Origin: Alphaproteobacteria bacterium
GTDB lineage: Bacteria; Pseudomonadota; Alphaproteobacteria; JAPYRI01
Assembly (NCBI GenBank): GCA_029941135.1
Contig: JAPYRI010000007.1
Coordinates: forward strand, 1 to 58,791
Direction: 5' to 3'
Length of the DNA: 58,791 bases
Shown: piece by piece, positions 48,298 to 58,598 of the stretch
How the letters are laid out: the number at the start of each line of letters is the position of its first letter
Position numbering within the stretch: position 1 is the first letter of the stretch
Program-made: the position numbers and the translations under genes
The notes under the pieces: generated by a model
What the model was told of the DNA's origin: nothing
What the model saw: only the letters and a program-made list of their open reading frames with translations
Databases searched by the model: none

Positions 48298-48969
48298 ATG
48301 GACAACTTTCAGCAGATTTTTGACCGCGCCGCCGCGTTTCATGGGGGCACGAAAGTGCTCGAAGATTTATTGCCGAAACCACTCTCACCCAAAAAGTTGA
48401 AAGCGATCCCCAATGATCGCTGGCTCGCCCACATGGCCAAATGTGTGTTCCGGGCGGGCTTTTCATGGAAGGTGATCGACAATAAGTGGGCCAATTTCGA
48501 GACTGCTTTTGACGGTTTTGACGCCCACAAAAATGCCATGAAATCAGACGATGATCTGTCCGAACTGCTCAAGGACAAAGGCATCGTGCGCAACTGGGAG
48601 AAAATTAAATCCGTGCGCCGCAACGCCGTGTTCTTGGTTGATGTCGCCAAACAGCACGGCAGCGCGGGCGCATTTTTTGCCCAGTGGCCGGCGGACAATA
48701 TGGTTGGCCTGTGGGAGGTACTGAAGAAACACGGCAGCCGCCTGGGCGGGACTTCCGGGTCTTATTTTCTGCGCGGCATGGGGGTGGACACGTTTATTTT
48801 TTCGGGTGATGTGGTGAAAGCGCTCGTTACTCAAGGCATTATCGATAAGGCGCCCACATCCAAAACCGCACAGCGGGCTGTGCAGTCGGCGTTTAATGAA
48901 TGGCAAGTTGAAAGCGGTCGGTCTTTGTCCGAGATCAGTCGCACGTTATCCTGCAGCGTTGGGCCCTAA
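48298..48969 (+). CDS. DNA-3-methyladenine glycosylase I-like (HhH-GPD) protein
   Basis: LAHMAKCVFRAGFSWKVIDNKWANFETAFDGFD, GSYFLRGMGVDTFIFSGDVVKAL. Confidence 0.75.
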   Translation: MDNFQQIFDRAAAFHGGTKVLEDLLPKPLSPKKLKAIPNDRWLAHMAKCVFRAGFSWKVIDNKWANFETAFDGFDAHKNAMKSDDDLSELLKDKGIVRNWEKIKSVRRNAVFLVDVAKQHGSAGAFFAQWPADNMVGLWEVLKKHGSRLGGTSGSYFLRGMGVDTFIFSGDVVKALVTQGIIDKAPTSKTAQRAVQSAFNEWQVESGRSLSEISRTLSCSVGP

Positions 48970-48989
48970 ACGACCGGCATTGTCTCCGC

Positions 48990-50036
48990 CTATCTGATGA
49001 AGTCTGCGGACGGATGAACCCGGGGCTGCCGTCGCACCAGATCCAGATACATGGACAAGGACCGGTCCTTTTCGGTCAATGCCCCTTGCGCAAAATGAAT
49101 GCCGTCCAGCACCGGAATGTCTTGATCGACAAAGGCAAATTCAAGCGCCATGGACTCATCGGCAAATGTGCTCGCGGCTTCGAGGGCCGTGGGCGAGCCA
49201 TCGCCCTTGTGGGTTACAACGACGAAATAGGTCATGGTCTGACTTGCGCCGATGACGCCAAACGGGGCCAGATAGCCGTACCACTTGCCGTCCAATGTGC
49301 CCTGCTGAAAGTAAAGTGAGACTGAGTCGATCCCGAAGGTAAATTTCATCTCCTTGCCATGCCAATGGGTGCCGTCCAGATCAAAGCGGAAGCCATGATC
49401 GGTCCAGCGAAAATCCTGGAGCGGGTCCGGGTCGGGATGCGTCCAGTCGAGGCCGTGCACGGAGCGGTAATGGTGGTAGTCCGGGGTATTGCAGCACAAC
49501 ACATAAGGATCGGCGGGAAACACCCCGTATTCCTTAACGATGATGTGCAGTTCGTCATCCGGATAAGTGAAGTCCGGTAGTTGCCATTTAGGAGTTTCTC
49601 CATTGTAGGCCCATAGGAGGCCATAGCGCTCAACCACTGTGAAGCTAAACAGGCAAGCGGCGGGGGGTGGATTGGCGCCGATGCCGGTTTTGACGCAATG
49701 TCCACCGGGCGCATACTCGAAACCGTGGAAGGCGCACCGGATGTTGTCGCCGGCGACCGACCCCTTCGACAAATCCGCACCTAAGTGGGGGCAATAGGAG
49801 CTTTGGACGTGCGCAGTGCCGCTCTGATCCCGGTAAATCACTACGCGTCCGTCCAAAAACGGTTTGCCCAATATTTCACCTATCTTGAGCTCGTCCGACA
49901 TGCAGACCGGAAACCAGGCTTCTGTGAACAATCCGTCATCACCTTCGCTCGGCATCGGCTTCACATGTCGTCGCAAGCGGCGTTGGGCGGCTGGGTTCGT
50001 TGAGGATTTATGGCTTGTCGAGGTGTCCTGTGGCAT
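48990..50036 (-). CDS. Rieske [2Fe-2S] aromatic-ring-hydroxylating oxygenase alpha subunit
   Basis: YCPHLGADLSKGSVAGDNIRCAFHGF (CxH...CxxH) and NTPDYHHYRSVH (D-x2-H-x4-H). Confidence 0.93.
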   Translation of the reverse strand: MPQDTSTSHKSSTNPAAQRRLRRHVKPMPSEGDDGLFTEAWFPVCMSDELKIGEILGKPFLDGRVVIYRDQSGTAHVQSSYCPHLGADLSKGSVAGDNIRCAFHGFEYAPGGHCVKTGIGANPPPAACLFSFTVVERYGLLWAYNGETPKWQLPDFTYPDDELHIIVKEYGVFPADPYVLCCNTPDYHHYRSVHGLDWTHPDPDPLQDFRWTDHGFRFDLDGTHWHGKEMKFTFGIDSVSLYFQQGTLDGKWYGYLAPFGVIGASQTMTYFVVVTHKGDGSPTALEAASTFADESMALEFAFVDQDIPVLDGIHFAQGALTEKDRSLSMYLDLVRRQPRVHPSADFIR

Positions 50037-50221
50037 AACCGCACATTCCCATTTTTCGGATACAGCTCTTCAGCGACGCTCATTATGACGTGATATTGCA
50101 CTTAGTGCGAGGCATCGACGTGGGAATACGTAAGTCCACTGCTGAACCTTTCTTTTGCCTGAGATCGGTGCAAGACTGCGCGCCCTAAATTTTGTGATTA
50201 CGTTATGAGGGAGAGATCTGA

Positions 50222-50986
50222 ATGGATTATGTGTCGCTCGAAGAAGTGATTGAGGCCGATGGCCTGCGATTGGTCATCGTACAGGGCATGCCAAGCCCAT
50301 GGGGCCAGGCCGCCAAAACCATGTTTGAGATGAAGGGCGTGTCTTACAAAGTAGCGCCGCAAATCCCCGGCGATCCTAACGAGAAATTGGTCGCGTGGTC
50401 AGGCCAAGGCAGCGGCCCGGTGGTGGCATGGAACGACGAGCGGCCGCTTTCCAATTGGCTCGATATTCTATTCCTCGCCGACCGGGTTGCACCCGAGCCA
50501 CGCCTCATCCCGGAAGATGCGGCTGAGCGCGCATTGATGCTCGGCTTGGCCCACGAGATCTGCGGCGAGGGTGGTATCGGCTGGTCCCGCCGCTTGATGC
50601 TGTTTCGCCCAGCCATGGAAATGGACCCGTTGCCCCCGGGGATGCAGTTAATGGCCGAACGCTATCGTTATGATTTCGACGAAGCTGACCGGGCCGAAGA
50701 ACGCACGGCCGGCATCTTGAGTGCGCTCACTAAACAACTGGCGAGCCAAAAATCGAAGGGCAGCGATTACTTCGTCGGCGACTCTGTGTCGGCGCTCGAT
50801 GTTTATTTTGTCGCCTTCATGAACCTCGTCAAACCTTACGGCGACGACATCGTGCCCATCCCGGCGGATTACCGCCCAGGGTTCGAGGGCATTGGGCCGT
50901 TCATTGAGGCCGCGCTGGACGACAGCCTTATTGCCCACCGGGATTTCATCTTCGATAAGTACTTTCGCTCGCCCATGGAATACTAA
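50222..50986 (+). CDS. Glutathione S-transferase-like protein (intact paralogue of 675..1439)
   Basis: LRLVIVQGMPSPWGQAAKTMFEMKGVSYKVAPQ...SDYFVGDSVSALDVYFVAF. Confidence 0.88.
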   Translation: MDYVSLEEVIEADGLRLVIVQGMPSPWGQAAKTMFEMKGVSYKVAPQIPGDPNEKLVAWSGQGSGPVVAWNDERPLSNWLDILFLADRVAPEPRLIPEDAAERALMLGLAHEICGEGGIGWSRRLMLFRPAMEMDPLPPGMQLMAERYRYDFDEADRAEERTAGILSALTKQLASQKSKGSDYFVGDSVSALDVYFVAFMNLVKPYGDDIVPIPADYRPGFEGIGPFIEAALDDSLIAHRDFIFDKYFRSPMEY

Positions 50987-51027
50987 GGGCGGGGGCTTAG
51001 GCCGTCCCTTCAATAAGCCCGCGTTTT

Positions 51028-51537
51028 TTGGTGAAAGTGTCGGTGTTTGAAGCCACAGATCAAAATGGCGTCTCAGTTTCTTCACAAAGTATTTTGGGTA
51101 AGCCCGCGCTTTGTATGTTCTATCGGGGCAATTGGTGCCCGCTTTGTATGGCCCAGGTGAAAGAGATCGCCGGTCGCTATCGCGAACTGTCGGATTTAGG
51201 GGTTCAAGTGATCTTGGTCAGCCCCCAGCCCCACAAAAACACCGCCAGTCTGGCGGCCAAGTTCGACGTGCCGTTCACCTTCCTCACCGACAGCGGCAAT
51301 AAGGTGGGTGATGTTCTTGATATCGCCATGGCCAATGGTTTGCCGGCCGGTATGGAAGTATTGGGATACGATTCTGACACGGTATTGCCGACCGTCATTG
51401 CGACCGATGCCAACGGCAAAATCCTGTTCGCCGACCAGACCGATAGTTATCGGGTACGGCCCGAATCCGATATCTTTATCAGTATCTTCGCGGGCGAAAA
51501 TGTTGTGGAGAGCAGTCGGGTGCTCAAAACCGTCTAG
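51028..51537 (+). CDS. AhpC/TSA-type peroxiredoxin-like protein (short N-terminus)
   Basis: LGKPALCMFYRGNWCPLCMAQVKEIAGRYREL; start codon uncertain (TTG/GTG). Confidence 0.82.
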   Translation: MVKVSVFEATDQNGVSVSSQSILGKPALCMFYRGNWCPLCMAQVKEIAGRYRELSDLGVQVILVSPQPHKNTASLAAKFDVPFTFLTDSGNKVGDVLDIAMANGLPAGMEVLGYDSDTVLPTVIATDANGKILFADQTDSYRVRPESDIFISIFAGENVVESSRVLKTV

Positions 51538-51543
51538 AGAGAC

Positions 51544-52956
51544 CTACGCAGATACCACCCCGGCATGGGCGAGTGCTTTCTCGCGCGCAGCGTCCATGTC
51601 GTAGCTGCGGTTCATCATCACCCGCTGCGCAAACAGACCACCCCCCGCTTGCAGCGACACCACTTGCTGCCAGCCGCCGTAGGCATCCGCCGACAAGTCG
51701 CGAATGAGGTTGTAGACCCGCATGCGGACCTCGATGTCCACATCGTCTTTGGTGTGCAAATATTTACGCAAGTAACCACCGACTTCATTACTGCGCAGGT
51801 CGGCCTCCTCAGGCAAAGTCATCACTAGGCCACCTGCCAGGTCGTGAAGGTTTTTTACCATCAGGTGGTAGTTGTTGGCGTAATAGTATTTGGCGACGTT
51901 CACTGCCAGCACGTTGGGGTGAACCATGCCGGATGGTGTCGTTTCCAAGTTGGTGCAGGCGTGTTCCATGCCCATGCGAATGGTCTCCGCATAGCATATG
52001 AGCTCAGCGATGGTGCTCAGCGCCGCCGGGTTTCTACCCTTGCCTTGCTGTTCGGTCACCAATTGGGCGAGGCCGACCATCACTTGCGAGATCTCCATGG
52101 CCTCGATCAAGCCCGCGGTCCGCTCCCACAGGCCGAGCGACAGGGCGAATGCCATCGAAAGCTCATACTCGCCAGCCAAAAACACCCTATCCCATGGCAC
52201 AAACACGTCGTCGAACACGATAAAGCTTTCGGGCATGCTGAAGCGCGCGCTCGCCGGATAGTCAAATTCGTTTAATTCAGCCGGCGCGAAGTTGCGGTTG
52301 ATCATCTTCACCCCAGGGGTGTTGGCGGGCACTGAAAACGACACAGCGTAGTCGGCTTCGTCCGCGTTCATGGTTTTGGTCGGCATTACGACCAGCTCAT
52401 GCACAATCGCCGCACCGGTAATGTGTAACTTAGCACCGCGCACGACAATCCCCTTATCGTTGCGCTCGACGATGCGCAGATATAAATCCGGATCATCCTG
52501 CTGATGAGCTTTGCGGCTGCGGTCACCCTTGGCATCGGTGATCAACTCGGCCGCGCGGAGATCATTGTCACGGGCGTGTTTGTAAATGCGCTGGATGTTG
52601 TCCGCATACATGGGTTTAACCGCGCGAAGTTGGTCCTCGATCCCCAGCAGGGCCATAAACACGCCGCTGGTGCCGCTGATGATGCTGGCGTGCTTGTACA
52701 GTTCAACCCGCGCCATCAGGTCGTCCGAAGAACGGGGGATTTGGAAAATTCGGTTGGCTTGAGTGCCTTCCTCGGTCGTATAGGTCAGCACGTCGCGGGC
52801 ATCCGCATCGTCATAGTTATAATCGGCTGCGGCGACATCCAAAGGAATTTTGAATTTGGGGTGGGTGGTCACGTCTTCGATCCGCTCACCCCCCCAGAAC
52901 ACCTCGCGGCCGTCCTTGAGGCTCTCAAAGTATTGCTGTTTTGATTTCAATCCCAT
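51544..52956 (-). CDS. 4-hydroxyphenylacetate 3-monooxygenase family (HpaB/PvcC-like) flavin oxygenase
   Basis: YFESLKDGREVFWGGERIEDVTTHP, FDDVFVPWDRVFLAGE, HDLAGGLVMTLP. Confidence 0.9.
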   Translation of the reverse strand: MGLKSKQQYFESLKDGREVFWGGERIEDVTTHPKFKIPLDVAAADYNYDDADARDVLTYTTEEGTQANRIFQIPRSSDDLMARVELYKHASIISGTSGVFMALLGIEDQLRAVKPMYADNIQRIYKHARDNDLRAAELITDAKGDRSRKAHQQDDPDLYLRIVERNDKGIVVRGAKLHITGAAIVHELVVMPTKTMNADEADYAVSFSVPANTPGVKMINRNFAPAELNEFDYPASARFSMPESFIVFDDVFVPWDRVFLAGEYELSMAFALSLGLWERTAGLIEAMEISQVMVGLAQLVTEQQGKGRNPAALSTIAELICYAETIRMGMEHACTNLETTPSGMVHPNVLAVNVAKYYYANNYHLMVKNLHDLAGGLVMTLPEEADLRSNEVGGYLRKYLHTKDDVDIEVRMRVYNLIRDLSADAYGGWQQVVSLQAGGGLFAQRVMMNRSYDMDAAREKALAHAGVVSA

Positions 52957-53082
52957 ACCTTCACTCCCCGCAGACCCACAAACTCTCAATGCTCTACATT
53001 TGAGAATTTGACCGAAGGCGTCGCATTTGCAAAGGTTTTTCGTCATTCAACCGAAGCTCCGGGGCCTCATCAGGGAAAATTA

Positions 53083-54225
53083 ATGGATTTCGACCTGTCC
53101 GAGGAACAGCAACTCCTCAAGGATCAAGCGCGCAAATTTTTGGCGGATCAATGCCCGCCGGCCGAGGTGCGCCGAGTGTTCGAGGGGGAGGAGAGCTTTC
53201 ACCCGGACGTGTGGCGTGGCATTGCCGAATTGGGCTGGCTCGGTACAGCGGTGCCCGAGGAATACGGTGGGGTTGGCGCGGGATATATGGAGCTTTGCGT
53301 GCTGGCCGAGGAGCTCGGCCGCGCGCTCGCACCCGTGCCGTTTTCAAGCACGGCTTACTTAGCCGCCGAAGCGATATCGCTGTCAGGCAGCGAAGAGCAA
53401 CAGCGAAAGTATCTACCGAGGTTTGCGATGGGTGAATTAATCGGCACGCTGGCTTTGGCGGAGGGGCCGGGGATGGTGACCGCTGCGTCCCTGGAAACCC
53501 GCTATGCTGACGGAAAACTCAGCGGCCACAAACTCCCGGTGCCCGATGGCGACGTGGCCAATATCGCCATTGTTGCCGCCTGCGACCAGGGCGTGCCGGG
53601 GGAGAGAATTTCCCTGTTTATTGTGTCTTTGGTGGCCAACGGTGTTGACCGGCAAACGATCGAGACCTTGGATCCGGGGCGCGGCCATGCGCGCATCGAT
53701 CTAGACAACGCTGCCGCCGAACCCTTGGGGCGGCCGGGCGAGGGGTTGGAAATAATCGACCGAGTGTTTGACCGGGCCGCCGTGATGTTTGCTTTTGAGC
53801 AATTGGGCGGGGCACAACGGGCGCTTGAAATGGCGCGCGATTATGCGTTGGAGCGATTTGCCTTTGGCCGGCCAGTGGGCTCTTTTCAGGCGATCAAACA
53901 CAAACTGGCGGACATGTACGTGGCGACAGAGCTCGCCCGCTCCAATTGCTATTATGGGGCCTGGGCGTTGTCGGTGGATGCCTCTGAATTGCCGGTTGCC
54001 GCTGCGACAGCGCGCCTCAGCGCGATCAAAGCCAATCACCTGTGCACTAAAGAAAACATTCAGATCCATGGTGGCATGGGTTTTACGTGGGAATTCGACT
54101 GCCACCTATATTATCGGCGGGCAAAATTGCTCGCGCTCACGCTCGGCGGCGAACCCGAATGGCAGGATCGCCTGATCGATCGTTTGCGGCGCCAACGACC
54201 TAATGCTGAGCAAGCCGCTCAGTAA
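53083..54225 (+). CDS. Acyl-CoA dehydrogenase
   Basis: MDFDLSEEQQLLKDQARKFLADQCP, YALERFAFGRPVGSFQAIKHKLADM, IQIHGGMGFTWEFDCHLYYRRAK. Confidence 0.93.
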   Translation: MDFDLSEEQQLLKDQARKFLADQCPPAEVRRVFEGEESFHPDVWRGIAELGWLGTAVPEEYGGVGAGYMELCVLAEELGRALAPVPFSSTAYLAAEAISLSGSEEQQRKYLPRFAMGELIGTLALAEGPGMVTAASLETRYADGKLSGHKLPVPDGDVANIAIVAACDQGVPGERISLFIVSLVANGVDRQTIETLDPGRGHARIDLDNAAAEPLGRPGEGLEIIDRVFDRAAVMFAFEQLGGAQRALEMARDYALERFAFGRPVGSFQAIKHKLADMYVATELARSNCYYGAWALSVDASELPVAAATARLSAIKANHLCTKENIQIHGGMGFTWEFDCHLYYRRAKLLALTLGGEPEWQDRLIDRLRRQRPNAEQAAQ

Positions 54226-54253
54226 AAAGATGAAATTTTGAGGACCTCACGAA

Positions 54254-55483
54254 ATGAATTTTGACGACACACTTGAGGAAGCCGAATTTCGCAGCCGAGC
54301 GCGCAAGTGGCTCGACGAGAACGTGCCATCCGATTGGCGCGGGCGCACGACAACTCCCGCTGATATCGTGGAATTTATCCGTGAATGGCAAGCGCGCAAG
54401 GCCGATGGCGGCTGGGCATGTATCGGCTGGCCCAAGACCTATGATGGCCAGGGCGCAACCCCTATGGAGGAAGCCATTTGGGGGCAAGAAGAAGGCGAGC
54501 TTGCGACGGTTTCTTCGTTTCCAATTATGATCGGGGTCGGTATGGCCGGCCCCATGTTGATGGTCCACGGGTCAGACGCCCAAAAGAAAAAGTACCTGCC
54601 GCCCATGCTGCGGGCCGAAAAGATCTGGTGCCAATTGTTCAGTGAACCCGGGTGCGGCTCCGATCTGGCGGCAGCGAGAACTCGCGCCGTGCGGGATGGC
54701 GACGGCTGGATCGTGACCGGCCAAAAAGTATGGACGTCGTTCGCGCACTTTGCCGATCAAGCCATTCTATTGGCGCGCACAGATCCCACTGTTCCCAAAC
54801 ACAAAGGTTTGTCGTTTTTTATCGTCGACATGAAGGCGCCAGGGGTTGAGGTGCGGCCAATCCGGCAGATGTCGGGCGATGCTGAATTTAATGAGGTGTA
54901 TCTGACCGACGTGCGCATACCGGACGAAGATCGCGTCGGTGATGTCGGCGCGGGTTGGCGTGTTGCAATGACGGTTTTAATGCATGAACGATCCGGCGTG
55001 GCCGGTGCCGATCCGTTCGGCTTTGACAATCTGCTGGAGCAGATGGAGAATTTGCCAATGGGGGCCACACCGGCGATTGAAAATGAAGCGGTGCGCGCCC
55101 GTTTGGCAGACTTTTATGTGCGCATTTCGGGGCTGGAAAAGACAAATTTGCGCACCCTGTCGGCCCTCTCCCGGGGCGAACAACCTGGCTCCGAGGCATC
55201 GATCGGCAAACTGGTGTTGGCCGAGCAATTGGTCGAGCAGACTTCCTTGGCGCTTGACGTTCAGGGAATGGCCGGGATTATGACCGACGAGTCCTTAGCA
55301 CCCGCAGGCGGGGTTCACCAGCAAGGCTATTTACGCGATCTGTGTATGCGCATCGCCGGGGGTACGGACGAAATTCTGCGCAATACAATTGCCGAGCGCG
55401 TACTCGGTTTGCCGCCCGACTTACGGATCGATAAGAAAGTGGCGTTTGAAGAATTGCCGGTATCTGGCACTGTCCGAGATTGA
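54254..55483 (+). CDS. Acyl-CoA dehydrogenase
   Basis: QLFSEPGCGSDLAAARTRAVRDGDGWIVTGQKVWTS, MRIAGGTDEILRNTIAERVLGLP. Confidence 0.94.
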   Translation: MNFDDTLEEAEFRSRARKWLDENVPSDWRGRTTTPADIVEFIREWQARKADGGWACIGWPKTYDGQGATPMEEAIWGQEEGELATVSSFPIMIGVGMAGPMLMVHGSDAQKKKYLPPMLRAEKIWCQLFSEPGCGSDLAAARTRAVRDGDGWIVTGQKVWTSFAHFADQAILLARTDPTVPKHKGLSFFIVDMKAPGVEVRPIRQMSGDAEFNEVYLTDVRIPDEDRVGDVGAGWRVAMTVLMHERSGVAGADPFGFDNLLEQMENLPMGATPAIENEAVRARLADFYVRISGLEKTNLRTLSALSRGEQPGSEASIGKLVLAEQLVEQTSLALDVQGMAGIMTDESLAPAGGVHQQGYLRDLCMRIAGGTDEILRNTIAERVLGLPPDLRIDKKVAFEELPVSGTVRD

Positions 55484-55621
55484 GGCTGGCCTGGCGGCGC
55501 GAGCAGAAACTTGGTCCTAAAGGGACTTACAATGAGAAGGCGGTTTATGCGGCCTTTGCTGCGTTTACCTTGGTCTCGCTTGTGCTAAACTTCTAATGAA
55601 TACGGCGGAGAGGCAGGCATA

Positions 55622-56125
55622 ATGAGCGATTACCAGACCAATTTCGGCTCCCTGAACCACTTTCAAAAGGGTGGCGTCCAGGCGATAGCCGACGATCCCA
55701 AGAATTATGCATTTTCGAACATTTTTGAGGTTGCGTCACATGCCGCACCCTTTGAGCGCATCGCGGTGGCCCAAAATTTTGAATATGTGGTCGAGGTCAG
55801 CCGGGCTGAGGGGCGCTCTCCGTGGTATAGCGCCGATCACGATGAAATGGTTATTTGCATGGACGGCGTCGTCGAAATCAATTTGGTGCAGCCCGATGCA
55901 GCAATCGTGGCAGCGGGCACTCAGGGTGCGGTTCAGTTGAAGACGCAACCCAGCGGCCGCAAAATGGGACGTATTGTGTTGGGTCGGGGTCACATGGCAT
56001 TGCTGCCCAAGAGTGCGGCCTATGGTTTTCAAGCTGAGAAACCCAGCGTCTTGATGATTCAAACCCTTAAGGGTGCGGCCACAGTCGAAAAGTGGGCCGA
56101 CATCTGCCAAACAACCTCATCCTGA
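55622..56125 (+). CDS. Hydroquinone 1,2-dioxygenase small subunit-like (PnpC/HapC family)
   Basis: Cupin-like, 167 aa, directly upstream of and overlapping the reading region of a PnpD/HapD-like large subunit. Confidence 0.72.
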   Translation: MSDYQTNFGSLNHFQKGGVQAIADDPKNYAFSNIFEVASHAAPFERIAVAQNFEYVVEVSRAEGRSPWYSADHDEMVICMDGVVEINLVQPDAAIVAAGTQGAVQLKTQPSGRKMGRIVLGRGHMALLPKSAAYGFQAEKPSVLMIQTLKGAATVEKWADICQTTSS

Positions 56126-56136
56126 AAGTATTCACA

Positions 56137-57153
56137 ATGCCAAAAACAAATATACAGCCGGAAAAACCAGCGCCCGCCGCGCCGGCAATCTCGTCCTTTG
56201 GTCCTGACAATGTCACCGGATACCGCTCTTTTCAGGCAGGCGGATTTGAGTTTTCGCGCGACGAATATTTTGCCCATATCGTCTGGCCCAAAGGGACGCA
56301 TGTTGTCCCGATTGATCAGTTTTTGCGATCGATGATTCGCGCCATAGCGTGGAATTTCTTTTATGGCACGATCAATTTCGATGCGGTTTTCGGTACGGTC
56401 AATCACTATGGCACCGTCGATATGTTTGCCGGTCGCTTCAATGATGCCTATGTGAATGGGGGTCTAGATTATTCTGAAGTGTTCGATTCCGACGCGTTGA
56501 TGACAATATTCAAGGATGTGGCCGCTGACTGGACAAACGAAGGTTTTGATCCTTTTGCCGCGCCTCAAGAAACCGGTACCGCGTGGGGCCGCAAGCGGGA
56601 TGAAAATCCAACCGCCTTGGGGCGGCAAAGGATTACTGCTCGGCGCATGATTGGCCTTCCTGGAGATGCCGAATTGCGCACTGACGACAATGGCTACCCG
56701 GTTAATCGCATGTTCAAGGATGTCGTGCAGGACGCGCCTTTGGTCGAGGCCAAACCTGGCTTCGAGGGTGAAGTTCAGGCCTTCAACTTGTTCGCGTATC
56801 TATCGCGCTCGGATGTAACCTGGAACCCGTCCGTATGTTCGGTTGTGGGCGACAGCTTGTTTTGCCCGACCAGTGAGGAATATATTCTGCCAATTGAGCA
56901 CGGCAACGACCGAGTTGAATGGTTTATTCAGCTGTCCGACGAAATTATATGGGACGTCAAAGACCGTGATAGTGGTCATCCCCGTGCCCGGGTCACCATG
57001 CGCGCTGGTGACGTGGCAGCGATGCCGGCCGATATTCGTCACCAGGGCTTTGCTCCTAAACGTTCCATGCTATTGGTGTGGGAAAATGCCTCCAGCGAAA
57101 TCCCCAAATTAATTGCGGCGGGTAAGGCCCGGGTCACAGCGGTCGATTTTTAG
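56137..57153 (+). CDS. Hydroquinone 1,2-dioxygenase large subunit-like (PnpD/HapD family)
   Basis: H-G-N-D-R-V-E (56899-56919) plus His 41 residues after the Glu (ADIRHQGF) fit the H-x-N-x3-E...H iron site; about 338 aa. Confidence 0.78.
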   Translation: MPKTNIQPEKPAPAAPAISSFGPDNVTGYRSFQAGGFEFSRDEYFAHIVWPKGTHVVPIDQFLRSMIRAIAWNFFYGTINFDAVFGTVNHYGTVDMFAGRFNDAYVNGGLDYSEVFDSDALMTIFKDVAADWTNEGFDPFAAPQETGTAWGRKRDENPTALGRQRITARRMIGLPGDAELRTDDNGYPVNRMFKDVVQDAPLVEAKPGFEGEVQAFNLFAYLSRSDVTWNPSVCSVVGDSLFCPTSEEYILPIEHGNDRVEWFIQLSDEIIWDVKDRDSGHPRARVTMRAGDVAAMPADIRHQGFAPKRSMLLVWENASSEIPKLIAAGKARVTAVDF

Positions 57154-57269
57154 GCTTTTCGAGCCCTGCCAATTACTTGGGTGCATCTCCAATATAAAAA
57201 TTCTACATCCCCCGAAGTAACGGAATATGCTAGCGTTTAACCACTTGTGACGGAATGTCAGGGAGGCCC

Positions 57270-58598
57270 ATGTCGGAAGTAGAGCTGGACGTGCCGGAAA
57301 CTCGTGCGGCGGCACTTGAGCGCTATCGAGAGGTACGTGCGACCACCGACCGATTGGCGATGGGCTTGTGCGCCGAAGATCAAGTCGTGCAGTCCATGGA
57401 CGATACCAGTCCCACCAAATGGCACCGCGCGCATGTCACTTGGTTTTTTGAGACCCTTATTCTGACTCCCCATGGCGCGAATTACACAGAATTTCATCCG
57501 GACTTTGCCTATCTGTTTAATTCCTATTACGAAGCGCTCGGGCCTCGCCATGCGCGACCTCATCGGGGATTATTGACTCGGCCCACGGTGGAACAGGTAG
57601 GAGAATATCGTCGTCACGTGGACCGGGCCATGGAAGCGATAATCGAAAACGCACCCGACAATCAGTGGTCCGAGTTTGCGCCCCTACTGGAGCTTGGCCT
57701 CAATCACGAACAGCAGCACCAGGAACTGATGCTGACCGATATCAAGCATGTGTTTTCATGCAATCCTCTTGCCCCCGCGTACATTGAAGCGGCAATCGGT
57801 AAGTCGCGCGGAGATTTGCCGCCTGTGGAATGGATTGAGTACGAAGGAGGTCTGGTCGAGGTCGGACACCAGGGTGGGGGGTTCGCCTATGACAATGAAA
57901 GTCCAAGACATAAATCTTATCTCGAACCCTATCGCCTCGCCTCCAGGTTGGTGACCAATGGTGAGTTCCTCGAGTTTCTCGCCGACGGCGGTTATCAGAA
58001 CCCGGCCTATTGGTTGTCCGATGGATGGGCAATCGTGGGCCGCGATGGCTGGCACTCGCCGCTGTATTGGCGTCGTGACGAAGGCCGTAATGACAATGGC
58101 GGCTGTGACCTTGGTGCTTGGTCCGAATTTACGCTGAGTGGGTTGAGGACACTGGACCCGGATGCACCGGTCAGTCATTTGAGTTTTTTCGAAGCTGATG
58201 CCTATGCCACCTGGGAGGGAAGGCGCTTGCCGACCGAAGCTGAATGGGAAATTGCTGCCGTCCAGGCGAATGTGGACACATCCAGGCCGCCGGCGAATTT
58301 TCAGGATAATCAAATCTTTCATCCGCAGTCAGCGCGTTTTTCGCCCGGTGGCGGACCGATTCAGATGTTCGGCGACGTATGGGAATGGACTCGCTCAGCC
58401 TACACGCCCTATCCAGGATTTCAGCCCCTTGACGGCGTCGTACGCGAATACAATGGCAAATTCATGAGCGGTCAGATGGTATTACGCGGCGGCTCCTGCG
58501 CTACACCCGCCAATCATATTCGCGCCACTTACCGAAACTTTTTTTACCCCCCCGACCGCTGGCAGTTCAGCGGTCTACGTTTAGCGGACGGACCATGA
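57270..58598 (+). CDS. egtB: Ergothioneine biosynthesis sulfoxide synthase EgtB
   Basis: KWHRAHVTWFFETLIL, NHEQQHQELMLTDIKH (HxxxH), FGE-type C-terminus (MFGDVWEWTRSAYTPYPGF, RGGSCATPANHIRATYRNFF). Confidence 0.94.
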   Translation: MSEVELDVPETRAAALERYREVRATTDRLAMGLCAEDQVVQSMDDTSPTKWHRAHVTWFFETLILTPHGANYTEFHPDFAYLFNSYYEALGPRHARPHRGLLTRPTVEQVGEYRRHVDRAMEAIIENAPDNQWSEFAPLLELGLNHEQQHQELMLTDIKHVFSCNPLAPAYIEAAIGKSRGDLPPVEWIEYEGGLVEVGHQGGGFAYDNESPRHKSYLEPYRLASRLVTNGEFLEFLADGGYQNPAYWLSDGWAIVGRDGWHSPLYWRRDEGRNDNGGCDLGAWSEFTLSGLRTLDPDAPVSHLSFFEADAYATWEGRRLPTEAEWEIAAVQANVDTSRPPANFQDNQIFHPQSARFSPGGGPIQMFGDVWEWTRSAYTPYPGFQPLDGVVREYNGKFMSGQMVLRGGSCATPANHIRATYRNFFYPPDRWQFSGLRLADGP

